From the NCBI GenBank assembly GCA_050173345.1, contig JBFXKW010000005.1, positions 1 through 64,000 on the forward strand: DNA of 64,000 nucleotides. The letters run 5' to 3'. This DNA comes from SHWC01 sp050173345. GTDB lineage: Bacteria; Pseudomonadota; Alphaproteobacteria; UBA828. The translations under genes and the position numbers were made by a program. The notes beneath the pieces are model-generated. The model made no database searches. It was not told the origin of the DNA and saw only the letters and a program-made list of their open reading frames with translations. Below are positions 24,082 to 36,900 of this stretch, piece after piece. Every line of letters starts with the position of its first letter. Within the stretch, counting starts at the first letter, position 1.

Positions 24082-25800
24082 ATGATCGCCGAGCGAGCTC
24101 CCCACGACGCGACCGCATGGCCTTGGGTCAAGTCCTACCCGGCCGACATGGATTGGCATGCGCCGATCCCGGTCGCCCCGCTCTGCCGCCTGCTCGACGA
24201 CGCGGCGCGCGATTATGCCGACAAGCCGGCGCTCGACTTCATGGACCGGGTGACGAGCTATGCCGAGCTCGGCCGGCTCGCCGACCGCGCGGCCAAGGGC
24301 TTCCAGGCACTCGGCATCGGCAAGGGCAGCAAGGTCTGCCTCATGCTGCCCAACTGCCCGTCCTACGTGATCGCCTATTTCGGCGTGCTCAAGGCGGGCG
24401 GCACCGTCGTGAACGTCAACCCGCTCTACGCGGAGCACGAAATCCGCAACCTGATCGAGGATTCGGAGGCTGACACGCTGGTCACGCTCGACCTCGCAGC
24501 CCTCTATGGCAAAGCGGCCAAGATGCTGGGCACGACGCGGCTCAAGTATATCGTGGTGAGCCCGCTCGCCGCGCAGCTGCCGGCGCTCAAGAGCGTCCTG
24601 TTCCGGCTCGCCAAGCGCAAGCAGATCGCGCGCATCCCGGCCGATGGGCGCCATGTCCTCTTCGGCAAGCTGCTCGACAATGACGGCGCCTATGAGCGCA
24701 TCGCCTGCGAGCCGGAGCGCGACATCGCGGTGCTGCAATATACCGGCGGCACCACCGGCCTGCCCAAGGCCGCCATGCTGACCCACGCCAACGTCTACGC
24801 CAACGCGCATCAGTCCCTGCTCTGCTTCTCCCAGACCAGGCGCGGCGCCGAGGTGATGATGGGCGTGCTGCCGTTCTTCCACGTCTTCGCGATGACCGTG
24901 TGCATGAACTTCAGCATCGCAGCCGGCGCCAAGATGGTGCTGCTGCCGCGCTTCGAGATCGACGGCCTGCTCAAGGCGATCGCGCGCAAGCGGCCGACCT
25001 TCCTGCCCGCGGTGCCGACCATCTTCATCGCCATCAACAGCCATCCGGACGTGATCGCCGGCAAGTACGATCTCCGCTCGATCAAATTGTGCATCTCGGG
25101 CGGCGCGCCGCTGCCCCAGGAGGTGCAGGCCACCTTCGAGAAGCTGACGGGCGCCAAGCTCGTCGAGGGCTATGGCCTCTCGGAGGCCTCGCCGGTGACC
25201 ATGTGCAACCCGCCGAGCGGGAAGTCGCGCGCCGGCTCGCTCGGGCTGCCGCTGCCGGGCACGATCTGCGAGATCACCGCGGTCGACGAGCCGGAGCGCG
25301 TGCTGCCGCAGGGCGAGCGCGGCGAGATCTGCATCCGCGGGCCGCAGGTCATGCTCGGCTACTGGAAACGCTCGGAGGAAAGCGAGCAGGTGCTGCGCGG
25401 CGGCCGGCTGCACACCGGCGACATCGGCTATATCGACCCGGACGGCTACGTTTTCCTGATCGACCGGCTCAAGGACGTCATCCTGTGCGGTGGCTATTCG
25501 GTCTATCCGCGCTATGTCGAGGAGGCGATCTACCAGCATCCGGCGGTGCAGGAGGTGACCGTGATCGGCGTGCCCGACCCGTACCGGCAGCAATCGGTCA
25601 AGGCCTTCGTCAAACTGGCGGAGGGCCAGAGCCTGACCGCCGAGGCGCTGCGCGCGTTCCTCAAGGACAGGCTCTCGCCGATCGAGATGCCGCGCGACAT
25701 CGAGTTCCGCGCCAAGCTGCCGAAGACGCTGATCGGCAAGCTCTCGAAGAAGGAGCTGGTCGCCGAGGAGATGAACAAGGCCTCGCCGGGCCCGACATGA
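24082..25800 (+). CDS. Long-chain acyl-CoA synthetase (FadD-like)
   Basis: Activates a carboxylic acid to its CoA thioester with ATP; first gene of the acyl-CoA degradation cluster. 572 aa. ANL superfamily motifs: YTGGTTGLPKAAMLTH at about residue 220, GYGLSEASP, LHTGDIGYIDPDG, and the C-terminal catalytic Lys in IGKLSKKELV. The substrate range could be fatty acids or a ring-derived acid. Followed after 10 bases by the thiolase gene. Confidence 0.9.
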   Translation: MIAERAPHDATAWPWVKSYPADMDWHAPIPVAPLCRLLDDAARDYADKPALDFMDRVTSYAELGRLADRAAKGFQALGIGKGSKVCLMLPNCPSYVIAYFGVLKAGGTVVNVNPLYAEHEIRNLIEDSEADTLVTLDLAALYGKAAKMLGTTRLKYIVVSPLAAQLPALKSVLFRLAKRKQIARIPADGRHVLFGKLLDNDGAYERIACEPERDIAVLQYTGGTTGLPKAAMLTHANVYANAHQSLLCFSQTRRGAEVMMGVLPFFHVFAMTVCMNFSIAAGAKMVLLPRFEIDGLLKAIARKRPTFLPAVPTIFIAINSHPDVIAGKYDLRSIKLCISGGAPLPQEVQATFEKLTGAKLVEGYGLSEASPVTMCNPPSGKSRAGSLGLPLPGTICEITAVDEPERVLPQGERGEICIRGPQVMLGYWKRSEESEQVLRGGRLHTGDIGYIDPDGYVFLIDRLKDVILCGGYSVYPRYVEEAIYQHPAVQEVTVIGVPDPYRQQSVKAFVKLAEGQSLTAEALRAFLKDRLSPIEMPRDIEFRAKLPKTLIGKLSKKELVAEEMNKASPGPT

Positions 25801-25810
25801 GGACGACCTG

Positions 25811-26946
<1,136 letters not shown>

Positions 26947-26947
<1 letters not shown>

Positions 26948-29274
26948 TGGCGGTCGACAAGGTCGCGGTGATCGGCGCCGGCGTGATGGGCGCGGCGATC
27001 GCCGCGCACGCCGCGAACGCCGGCCGCGAGGTGGTGCTGCTCGACATCGTGCCCGAGGGCACGCGCAACCGGAACGCGCTCGCCGAGGGCGCGGTCGAGA
27101 AGATGCTCAAGATCGACCCCGCGCCGTTCATGGACAAGCGCTTCGCCAAGCGCATCCGCTGCGGCAATCTGGAGGACGACCTCAAGCTGCTCAAGGACGC
27201 CGACTGGATCGTCGAGGCGGTCACCGAGCGGCTGGAGATCAAGCACGATGTCTACCGGCGCATCGAGGCGGCGCGGCGCGACGATTCGGTGGTCTCGTCC
27301 AACACCTCGACGATCCGGCTCGGCGCGCTGACCGAGGGCATGCCCGAGCGTTTCGTGCGCGACTTCATGATCACGCACTTCTTCAACCCGCCGCGCTACA
27401 TGCGGCTGCTGGAGCTGGTGCCGGGGCCGCGCACACGCGCCGACGCCGTCGAGGCGATCCGCGGCTTCTGCGACCTCGCGCTCGGCAAGGGCGTCATCCG
27501 ATGCAAGGACACGCCGGGCTTCATCGCCAACCGCATCGGCACCTTCTGGATCCAGTGCGCGCTGAATGAGGCGCTCGACATGGGCGTGCCGGTCGAGGAG
27601 GCCGACGCGGTGCTGAGCCGGCCGTTCGGCATCCCGAAGACCGGCGTGTTCGCGCTGATGGACCTGGTCGGCATCGACCTGATGCCGCTGGTCGGCCGCA
27701 GTCTTTTGAACGCGGTGCCCGAGGGCGACGCCTTCCGTGCGGTCCACCGCGAGCCCGAGGCGCTCAGGAAGATGATCGAGGGCGGGCTGATTGGCCGCAA
27801 GGGCAAGGGCGGCTTCTACCGGCTCGACGAGCAGGACGGCAAGCGCGTCAAGCAGGCGATCGACCTCAAGACGCTGGCGTATGCGGCCGCGCGCAAGCCG
27901 CGGCTCGAAAGCGCCGAGGCGGCGAAGAGCGGCGGGCTCAAGGCGCTGCTCGCGCACCAGGAGCGCGCCGGCGTCTATGCCTGGCGCGTGATGTCGCGCA
28001 CCCTCGCCTATGCCGCCGCGCTGGTGCCCGAGATCACCGATTCGCCGCAGGACGTCGATGACGCCATGCGGCTCGGCTACAATTGGAAGTACGGGCCGTT
28101 CGAGCTGATCGACCGGATCAGCGCGGCTTGGCTCGCCGAGCGCCTCGCGAACGAGAACATGGCGGTGCCGCCGTTCCTCAAGCAGGCAGCCGAGGCCGGC
28201 GGCTTCTACAAGGTCGAAGGCGGCAGGCGCACCGTGCTCCAGCCGGCGGACGGCCATGCGCCGGTCGTCCGCGCGCCCGGCGTGCTGCTGCTCTCCGACA
28301 TCAGGCTCGCTAGCAAGCCGATCGCGCGCAACGGCTCGGCGAGCCTGTGGGACGTCGGCGACGGCGTCGCCGCGCTCGAGTTCCACACCAAGATGAACGC
28401 GATCGACCCCGACATCCTCGACCTCGCCACACGCTCGATCGGCATCGTGCAGGAGCGCTTCAAGGCGCTCGTCATCTACAACGAAGGCGACAATTTCTCG
28501 GCCGGCGTCAATCTCGGCCTCGCGCTGTTCGCGGTCAACGTCGCGGCTTGGCCGATGATCGAGGACCTGGTCAAGAAGGGGCAGGACACCTTCGCCGCGC
28601 TGCGCGCCGCGCCCTTCCCCGTGGTCGGCGCGCCGAGCGGGCTCGCGCTCGGCGGCGGCTGCGAGGTGCTGCTCCATTGCGACGCGGTGCAGGCCCACGC
28701 CGAGAGCTATATCGGCCTGGTCGAGACCGGCGTCGGCCTGATCCCGGGCTGGGGCGGCTGCCGCGCCATGCTCGCCCGCTCGCTCGCGCAGAAGAAGGGC
28801 TTCGGCGGCTCCATGCCGGCGATCTCCAGGCTGTTCGAGACGATCGGCATGGCCAAGGTGTCGCGCTCGGCCTACCAGGCGATCGAACTCGGCTATTTGC
28901 GCGAGAGCGACGGCATCACGGCGAACCGCGACCGCCTGCTCGCCGACGCCAAGGAGAGGGCGCTCGGCCTGGTCGCCGGCTACCAGCCGCCGGCGCCGCC
29001 CAGCTTCAAGCTGCCGGGCAAGACGGCGCGCGTCGCGCTCGCGCTCGCGGTCAAGGGCTTCGCCATGACCGGCAAGGTCACCGCACACGACCAGGTGGTG
29101 GTCAAGGAACTCGGCAACGTGCTCTCGGGCGGCGAGACGGACTCGGTGAAAGAGATCAGCGACGAGACCATGGCGCGGCTCGAACGCGAATCCTTCATGC
29201 GCCTGATCCGCGAACCCAAGACCCTCGCCCGCATGGAACACACCCTCGCCACCGGCAAGCCGCTGAGGAATTGA
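26947..29274 (+). CDS. Bifunctional 3-hydroxyacyl-CoA dehydrogenase / enoyl-CoA hydratase, dehydrogenase first
   Basis: 775 aa from ATG 26947. The NAD-binding start VAVIGAGVMGAAIAAHAANA is at the very N-terminus, with ITHFFNPPRYMRLLELV and KDTPGFIANRIG following, so the dehydrogenase domain comes first. The hydratase/isomerase domain lies at ~450-690 (VYNEGDNFSAG-like region, SGLALGGGCEVLL oxyanion loop, VETGVGLIPGWGG). This order is opposite to E. coli FadB but known in other proteobacteria. Catalyses hydration and dehydrogenation in beta-oxidation, in a complex with the adjacent thiolase. Confidence 0.92.
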
Positions 29275-29285
29275 CGTTGTAGGAG

Positions 29286-29361
29286 CCCCTCATGCTTCGA
29301 CAGGCTCAGCATGAGGGGCGCTTTTTTGCGGCCTCATCCTGAGCCTGTCGAAGGATGAGGC
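29286..29361. repeat. Two-hairpin palindromic repeat, TTCGACAGGCTCAG family, doubling as terminator
   Basis: The first stem-loop, 29286-29318, pairs CCCCTCATGC with GCATGAGGGG-like arms around TTCGACAGGCTCA and is followed by CGCTTTTTTGCG, a T-run, so it should stop transcription after the bifunctional gene. A second palindrome, 29331-29361, pairs GCCTCATCCT with AGGATGAGGC. The same family occurs at 34163-34237. Confidence 0.75.
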
Positions 29362-29391
29362 CTCGCACAGAGCGTGTTGGAGGATTGAGCC

Positions 29392-31172
<1,781 letters not shown>

Positions 31173-31173
<1 letters not shown>

Positions 31174-31997
31174 TGGCTGGCCCGCTCAAGGACAAGACGC
31201 TCTTCATCACCGGCGCGAGCCGGGGCATCGGCGAGGCGATCGGGCTCAGGGCCGCGCGCGACGGCGCCAACATCGTGATCGCGGCCAAGACCGACGCGCC
31301 GCACCCGAAGCTGCCGGGCACCATCCACACCGCAGCGGTGGCGATGGAATCGGCCGGCGGCAGGGCGCTGCCGGTCGTCATGGACATCCGCGACGAGGCC
31401 CAGGTGGAGAGCGCGGTGCAGGCCGCGGTCGAACGCTTCGGCGGCATCGACATCCTCGTCAACAACGCGAGTGCGATCAGCCTGACCGGCACCGAGGCGA
31501 CGCCGCTCAAGCGCTTCGACCTGATGATGGGCATCAACCTGCGCGGCAGCTTCGCCTGCACCCGAGCGTGCCTGCCGCACCTCAAGCGCGCCGCGAACCC
31601 GCATGTGCTGACCTTGGCGCCGCCGCCCAACCTGAACCCGCGCTGGTTCAAGGACCATGTCGCCTACACCATCGCGAAATACGGCATGAGCCTCCTCGTG
31701 CTCGGCCAAGCCGAGGAGTTCAAGCCCTTCGGCGTCGCGGTGAATGCGCTCTGGCCGCGCACCGTGATCGCGACCGCGGCGCTCCAGATGATCCCAGGCA
31801 TCGACCCCAAGGCGGCCCGCCTGCCCTCGATCATGGCCGACGCCGCGCACGCCGTCCTGACCCGCGAGGCGCGCGCCTGCACCGGCCACTTCTTCATCGA
31901 CGACGAGGTGCTGGCCGAGGCGGGCGTAACGGACCTTTCAGCTTACGCGGTCGATCCGAGCCGGAAGCCCGTCCTCGACCTCTTCCTCGATCCTTAG
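31173..31997 (+). CDS. Short-chain dehydrogenase (HSDL2/hydroxysteroid dehydrogenase-like)
   Basis: 274 aa. TGASRGIG near the N-terminus, NNASA in place of NNAG, and catalytic YTIAKYG with a preceding LTLAPPPNLNP instead of the usual Ser-rich loop. This is the pattern of the HSDL2-like SDR branch, which is repeatedly found with acyl-CoA metabolism. Coupled to the dehydrogenase gene by a 1-base overlap; probably acts on an intermediate of the same pathway. Confidence 0.85.
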
Positions 31998-32485
31998 ATC
32001 GAAGTGCCGGTCTCTTCGGTGACGATCGGGTAGAGCAGGCAGCCGGAGATGCGCCAGGCGCCGTCCGCCTGCCGCTCGACGGCATAGATCGCATAGACCG
32101 GCACGTCGTCAGGGCCGGTGACGATGGCGGGCTGCATGACGCCCTCGTCGCCGCCCATGTCGAACGGCTCGCGGAACTGGACCTTCTTGGCGCGATAGAC
32201 CGGCAGGTACTGCTCGCGCACCATCGCCATGAAGCGCTCGGGCGAGCCCAGCTTCTCGCGGATGCCGGGCGAGACGAGCGAGAACGCGCCTTGCGCGTCG
32301 TCGCGCTGGAAGGCTTCCAGCTGCGCCGCGATGACGTCGCGGATCTGCTCGACCTCGACCGCCGCCGGCTGGTCGTCGGCGCGCGCCGTCCCGGCCGCGC
32401 TGGCGAGGCCGAGCGCCAGGGCGAGGCAGAGGGCGCCGAGCGCCGCGCGCGCCTTGGCCGCCAGGAATGAGGTACGCCTGTGCAT
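31994..32485 (-). CDS. Secreted DUF4864 protein
   Basis: 163 aa with a signal peptide (ALGALCLALALGLASAAGT). The mature part has IRDVIAAQLEAFQRDDAQ, SPERFMAMVREQYLPVYR and VYAIYAVERQADGAWRISGC, characteristic of DUF4864, a NTF2-like periplasmic family of unknown function. Convergent with the SDR gene, with which it shares 4 bases at the 3' ends. Confidence 0.8.
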   Translation of the reverse strand: MHRRTSFLAAKARAALGALCLALALGLASAAGTARADDQPAAVEVEQIRDVIAAQLEAFQRDDAQGAFSLVSPGIREKLGSPERFMAMVREQYLPVYRAKKVQFREPFDMGGDEGVMQPAIVTGPDDVPVYAIYAVERQADGAWRISGCLLYPIVTEETGTSI

Positions 32486-32589
32486 GACGTTGCCCCTTTC
32501 TCCCGCCACCCTTCGCCCCATTTGGCGCTTGGCCGGACATCGGCCGAGTGGCACGCTATGAATCGTTATCCCCTCTGCGTTAAGACGGT

Positions 32590-33426
32590 ATGAAGATGGC
32601 CATGCCAGCGCTGCGCCCCGTCCCGCTCGATCAGCTCGTCGGCAGCGTTCCGAACGGCGCCATGCTCGCCGTGCCGCCGGATTACAGCTACGTCGCGATG
32701 GCGGCGACGCGCGGCCTCGTCCGGCGCGGCGTGCGCGGCCTGCATCTGCTCGCGGTGCCGCAGAGCGGCATCCAGGCCGACCTCCTGATCGGCGCCGGCT
32801 GCGTCGAGACCGTCGAATGCGCGGCGGTCACGCTCGGCGAGCTCGGGCCCGCGCCGCGCTTCACCGCGGCGGTGCGCTCGGGCCGCGTGCGCATCAAGGA
32901 TTCGACCTGCCCGGCGATCCACGCCGCCCTTCAAGCCAGCGAGAAGGGCCTGCCCTTCCTGCCCTCGCGCGGCATCATCGGCTCGGACCTGCTCAAGGTG
33001 CGGCCCGACTGGAAGCTGATCAGCAACCCGTTCCCGCCGCACGACCCGATCGTCGCGCTGCCCGCGCTCCGGCCCGACATCGCGCTGTTCCACGCGCCGT
33101 TCGCCGATGCGCGCGGCAATGTCTGGATCGGGCGGCGGCGCGAGCTGGTCACCATGGCGCACGCCGCGAAGGCGAGCTTCGTCACGGTCGAGGAGGTGCG
33201 CGACATCGACCTGATGGCGGACGAGACGCTGGCCGCCGGCGCCCTGCCCGCGCTCTATGTCGGCGCGATCGCCGAGGCCAAGCAAGGCGCCTGGCCGCTC
33301 GCGCTGCCCAGCTTCTACGAGGCCGACGAGGCCGAGCTCCGCCGCTATGCCGAGCTCGCCGCGAGCGAGGACGGCTTCGCGCGCTATCTCGCCGGGCTCG
33401 CCGAGGCGCGGCACGCCGCGGCATGA
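32590..33426 (+). CDS. CoA-transferase-fold protein, alpha subunit (IpdA/GctA-like)
   Basis: 278 aa. GLPFLPSRGIIGS, LIxNPFPPHDPIVALPALRPD-like and ADARGNVWIG mark the alpha subunit of the glutaconate CoA-transferase/IpdAB group. Works as a heterodimer with the next gene, which starts inside its stop. Met codons at 32596 and 32602 are alternative starts. In actinobacteria IpdAB opens the last ring of sterols; see the beta subunit for reasons to expect hydrolase rather than transferase chemistry. Confidence 0.8.
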   Translation: MKMAMPALRPVPLDQLVGSVPNGAMLAVPPDYSYVAMAATRGLVRRGVRGLHLLAVPQSGIQADLLIGAGCVETVECAAVTLGELGPAPRFTAAVRSGRVRIKDSTCPAIHAALQASEKGLPFLPSRGIIGSDLLKVRPDWKLISNPFPPHDPIVALPALRPDIALFHAPFADARGNVWIGRRRELVTMAHAAKASFVTVEEVRDIDLMADETLAAGALPALYVGAIAEAKQGAWPLALPSFYEADEAELRRYAELAASEDGFARYLAGLAEARHAAA

Positions 33427-34148
33427 GCGAGGCGTCGCGCACCGAGCTCCTGATCGCGGTCATCGCGCGGCTGCTCGACGGCGTGCGCCATGTCGCGGTC
33501 GGCGCTTCCTCGCCGATCCCGGGCGCCGCCGCCTTCCTCGCCCAGGCCAGGAGCGAGGCGGCCATGCACGTCACCGTGCTCGGCAGCCAACGCCACAACG
33601 ACTTCACGGACGGCGGCCGCGAGCTGTTCGACTGCGCGGCGCAGGGGCGGATCGACGCCTTCTTCCTCGGCGGCGGGCAGATCGACGGCGAGGCCAACGT
33701 CAACCTGGTCGGGCTCGGCGACTACCCCAATCTCGACGTGCGCTTCCCCGGCTCGTTCGGCTCCGCCTATCTCTATTTCCTGGTGCCGCGCGTGATCCTG
33801 TTCCGCGAGGAGCACAGCCCGCGCGTGCTGGTGCCCAAGGTCGATTTCATCAGCGCGCCGGGCGCGAGCGCACCCGGCATCCACCGGCCGGGCGGGCCGC
33901 ATGCGCTGGTCACCGGCCGCGCCCTCTTCGGCTTCGACCGGGCGAGGGCGCGCTTCCGGCTCGACAGCGTGCATCCGGGCGAGACGCCGGCAGGCATCGC
34001 CGAGGCCACGGGCTTCACCTTCGACCGCGCCGAGCGCATGGCCGAGACCGAGCCGCCCGACGCCGCCACTCTCACGCTCATCCGCGGCCCGGTGAAGGAC
34101 GCGATCGCCGAGGTCTATCCCCGCTTCGCGGCGAAGCTCGCTGCCTAG
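33423..34148 (+). CDS. CoA-transferase-fold protein, beta subunit (IpdB-like, no canonical Glu)
   Basis: 241 aa, 4-base overlap with the alpha subunit gene (ATGA). Retains the family core FFLGGGQIDGEANVNLVGLG, VRFPGSFGSAYL and PKVDFISAPG, all seen in the IpdB branch. The position where glutaconate-type CoA-transferases carry the catalytic Glu (usually in an ESG or SENG context) reads VLGSQRHND here, without Glu. This suggests an IpdAB-type ring- or thioester-hydrolysing enzyme. Located at the end of the beta-oxidation cluster, which supports a shared catabolic role. Confidence 0.8.
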   Translation: MSEASRTELLIAVIARLLDGVRHVAVGASSPIPGAAAFLAQARSEAAMHVTVLGSQRHNDFTDGGRELFDCAAQGRIDAFFLGGGQIDGEANVNLVGLGDYPNLDVRFPGSFGSAYLYFLVPRVILFREEHSPRVLVPKVDFISAPGASAPGIHRPGGPHALVTGRALFGFDRARARFRLDSVHPGETPAGIAEATGFTFDRAERMAETEPPDAATLTLIRGPVKDAIAEVYPRFAAKLAA

Positions 34149-34162
34149 CAGCCTGGTGCGAA

Positions 34163-34237
34163 GGCCTCGTCCTTCGACAAGCTCAGGACGAGGCCAACAA
34201 ACGAAACCCTCATGCTGAGCTTGTCGAAGCATGAGGG
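34163..34237. repeat. Two-hairpin palindromic repeat, TTCGACAAGCTCAG family
   Basis: First stem: GGCCTCGTCC paired with GGACGAGGCC around TTCGACAAGCTCA (34163-34195). Second stem: CCCTCATGCT paired with AGCATGAGGG around GAGCTTGTCGA (34207-34237). The two units face each other between convergent genes and probably end transcription from both sides. Confidence 0.78.
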
Positions 34238-34257
34238 CGGCACCTCCGCCATGCGCT

Positions 34258-36141
34258 TTACAGCGCCTCAGCCTCGGCGGCCTGCAAGGCCTCGGCGGCA
34301 TCGAGCCAGGCGGCCTCGGCTTCCTCGATCTCGCGCAGCAGGGCGCCGCGGCGCGGGCCGAGGGCGTTCAGCTTGGCGGCGTCGCCGGCATAGAGCGCCG
34401 GGTCCGCGAGCTTCGCCTCCAATGCCTCGCGTTCCGCGCTCAACGCTTCGAGCCGCTGCTCCGCCGCCTTCAACGCCTTGCGCAGGGGCGACAGCCGGGT
34501 CTGCACCTCGGCCGCCTGGCGCCGGCGCTCCTTCTCGCTCGGGCCCGAGCGCGACGCGGACGGCTTCGCTGTCGCGGCCTGGCCGCCGCCGAGCACCCAG
34601 GCGCGATAGTCGTCGAGGTCGCCGTCGAACGGCCGGACCGTGCGCTCCGCCACCAGCCAGAGCGCATCCGCGATCAGCCCGATCAGGTGCTCGTCATGGC
34701 TGATCAAGACCACCGCGCCGGGATAGGCGGCGAGCGCCTCGACCAGCGCCTCGCGCGCCTCCATGTCGAGATGGTTGGTCGGCTCGTCGAGCACGAGCAG
34801 GTTAGGCGCCGCATGGGAGATCAGCGCGAGATTGAGGCGCGCCCGCTCGCCGCCCGAGAGCGAGCTGACCGGCACGTCCGCCTTGTCGCCGCTGAAGGCG
34901 AAGCCGCCGAGCCTGGTCCGGACCCGCTCGGGCATCGCGCCGGGCATGAGGCGCGCCAGATGCTCGAACGCGCTGCGCGCGGGGTCGAGCGCCTCCAACT
35001 GGTGCTGCGCGAAATGGCCGACCGCGAGCTTGTCCGAGCGCCGCACCTCGCCCTTGAGCGGCGCGAGATCGCCGGCGAGGAAGCGTGCCAAGGTGGACTT
35101 GCCGTTGCCGTTGGCGCCGAGCAGCGCGATGCGGTCCTCCGGCCCGATGGTGAACGAGACGCCGCCGAGCACCGGCTTGCCGCCATAACCGAGCGCGAGG
35201 CCGTCGCAGGCGATCAGCGGCGGCGCCGGCGGCTCGATCGCGGGGAAGGCGATATTGACGCGCGGCTCGCCGGCCTCGGGCGCCAGCGGTTCGAGCTTAG
35301 CCAGCATCTTCACGCGGCTCTGCGCCTGGCGCGCCTTGGTCGCCTTGGCGCGGAAGCGTGCGACGAAGGCTTCGAGCTTGGCGCGCCGCTTCTCGATCTC
35401 GGCGGCCTCGGCGGCGCGCGCCGCGAGCCGCTCGCGCCTGACCCGCTCGAAGCGCTCGAAATTGCCGGGATAGAGCGTGAGCCTGCCGTTCTCCAGATGC
35501 AGGATGGCGTCGGCCACCGCATCGAGGAAGCGCCGGTCGTGGCTGACCAGGACCAGCGTGCGGGTGAAGCGCTTGAGAAAGGCTTCGAGCCAGATCGCGG
35601 CTTCGAGGTCGAGATGGTTGGTCGGCTCGTCGAGCAGCAGGACGTCGGGGTCGGCGAACAGCACGGCGGCAAGCGCGACCCGCATGCGCCAGCCGCCCGA
35701 GAGCGCATCGAGCGGTTCCACCTGCATCGCGGCGTCGAGCCCGAGCCCGGCGAGGATCGAGGCGGCGCGCGCCGGCGCGCCCGCGGCGTCGATCTCGTGC
35801 AGCCGGTCGGCGATCGCGGCGGCCCGCAAGGGATCGCCGGTCCCCGCCTGCTCGACAAGCAGCGCGGCGCGCTCGGCATCGGCGGCGAGCACGGCGTCGA
35901 GCGCGTTGCCGGGGCCGGACGGCGCGTCCTGCGCGACCAGCGAAAGCCGCGCCGCCTTGGGCCTCAGGATCGCGCCACCGTCCGGCTCGAGGCGGCCGGC
36001 AAGGGCGCGGAGCAGCGTCGTCTTGCCCGCGCCGTTGCGGCCCACGAGGCCGACCCGCTGGCGCGCGCCGAGCTGCACGCTCGCGGCATCGAGGATCAGC
36101 CGCCCGCCGATGCGGATATCGAGGCCCTGAACCGACAACAT
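34258..36141 (-). CDS. ABC-F family ATPase (YheS/Uup-like)
   Basis: 627 aa, two ATP-binding domains and no membrane segments. NBD1: GRNGAGKTTLL, LSGGWRMRVALA, LLLDEPTNHLD. NBD2: GANGNGKSTLA, LSGGERARLNLA, LLVLDEPTNHLD. The ABC-F interdomain linker is the charged stretch around AAEIEKRRAKLEAFVARFR. The C-terminal ~90 residues form a coiled coil. These proteins act on ribosomes as translation factors. Single gene at the left border of the accessory island. Confidence 0.92.
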   Translation of the reverse strand: MLSVQGLDIRIGGRLILDAASVQLGARQRVGLVGRNGAGKTTLLRALAGRLEPDGGAILRPKAARLSLVAQDAPSGPGNALDAVLAADAERAALLVEQAGTGDPLRAAAIADRLHEIDAAGAPARAASILAGLGLDAAMQVEPLDALSGGWRMRVALAAVLFADPDVLLLDEPTNHLDLEAAIWLEAFLKRFTRTLVLVSHDRRFLDAVADAILHLENGRLTLYPGNFERFERVRRERLAARAAEAAEIEKRRAKLEAFVARFRAKATKARQAQSRVKMLAKLEPLAPEAGEPRVNIAFPAIEPPAPPLIACDGLALGYGGKPVLGGVSFTIGPEDRIALLGANGNGKSTLARFLAGDLAPLKGEVRRSDKLAVGHFAQHQLEALDPARSAFEHLARLMPGAMPERVRTRLGGFAFSGDKADVPVSSLSGGERARLNLALISHAAPNLLVLDEPTNHLDMEAREALVEALAAYPGAVVLISHDEHLIGLIADALWLVAERTVRPFDGDLDDYRAWVLGGGQAATAKPSASRSGPSEKERRRQAAEVQTRLSPLRKALKAAEQRLEALSAEREALEAKLADPALYAGDAAKLNALGPRRGALLREIEEAEAAWLDAAEALQAAEAEAL

Positions 36142-36315
36142 GGCGCGGGCTCATAGCATGCGGGGGCGGCGGATGCGAAGGGGTGGGGGAGGATTTGATC
36201 TCTCTTGCGATAGCGGGCAGTCCGTTGAAGGCCGTACCTTGAAGCCTCATGCTCGAATTGGGATATGAGAGCGTCATGATCTCCATAAGTCTCCATAAGA
36301 AGGCCGTTGAGAGTG

Positions 36316-36633
36316 ATGGAACAGGACTATGAGGGCCGCTATGGAAAGCTGAAGCGCTGTGTAACGAACGAGGCCGAAGGCGCCATCACCCACGGCACGA
36401 GCAACGAGCTCGCCGACCTCGGCTATACCGATGCCGAGGAGCGGCAGACCAAGCTGCGGCTGGCTCACACGATCAACCACATCATCGCGAGCCGGCGCCT
36501 GACCCAGGCCGATAGGGCTTCGAGGCAACGATCGCAAGTGCCGCCGCTTGGGTTCTTGCCGCCCACATCCGTACCCTCCTCGAAGGCTTGCAAGAGCTTG
36601 AAATCAAATGCCTCATTTCAAAGCAGACTCTGA
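36316..36633 (+). pseudogene. Truncated HigA/XRE-type antitoxin remnant
   Basis: The first ~70 codons (NELADLGYTDAEERQTKLRLAHTINHIIASRRLTQADRA) match the N-terminus of XRE antitoxins that partner Gp49/HigB toxins. The helix-turn-helix and the rest are absent: after LTQADRA the frame reads unrelated sequence to a stop at 36633. In another frame, 36514-36720, GFEATIASAAAWVLAAHIRT looks like a fragment of a different helical protein, so a deletion junction may lie near 36515. Just upstream, SPLKAVP and ISISLHKK resemble scraps of a Gp49-like toxin in an interrupted frame. ATG 36316 or TTG 36307 may be the start. Confidence 0.6.
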
Positions 36634-36900
36634 GAAGAAACGGCCGGTCCGGGGCAGATCGGACCGGACCGAGAGAGGATCTAGTAGGTCATCACTATCT
36701 CGCGGACCCGAACGCGTGAACGTGGTCATATGCAGAGAAACAACCCAGGATTTATCTTATGCTTGAGTCCGGTTAGGCTTGCCAGATACCGTTGCGCAAG
36801 CGATGAGCCAAAAACGGCCATGAAGGGAACGCAACGATCGAATGGCTGTGCTATCGTTTAGATCAGGAGTTTGACGGTCGGAGAATGATCGGGAAACGAC

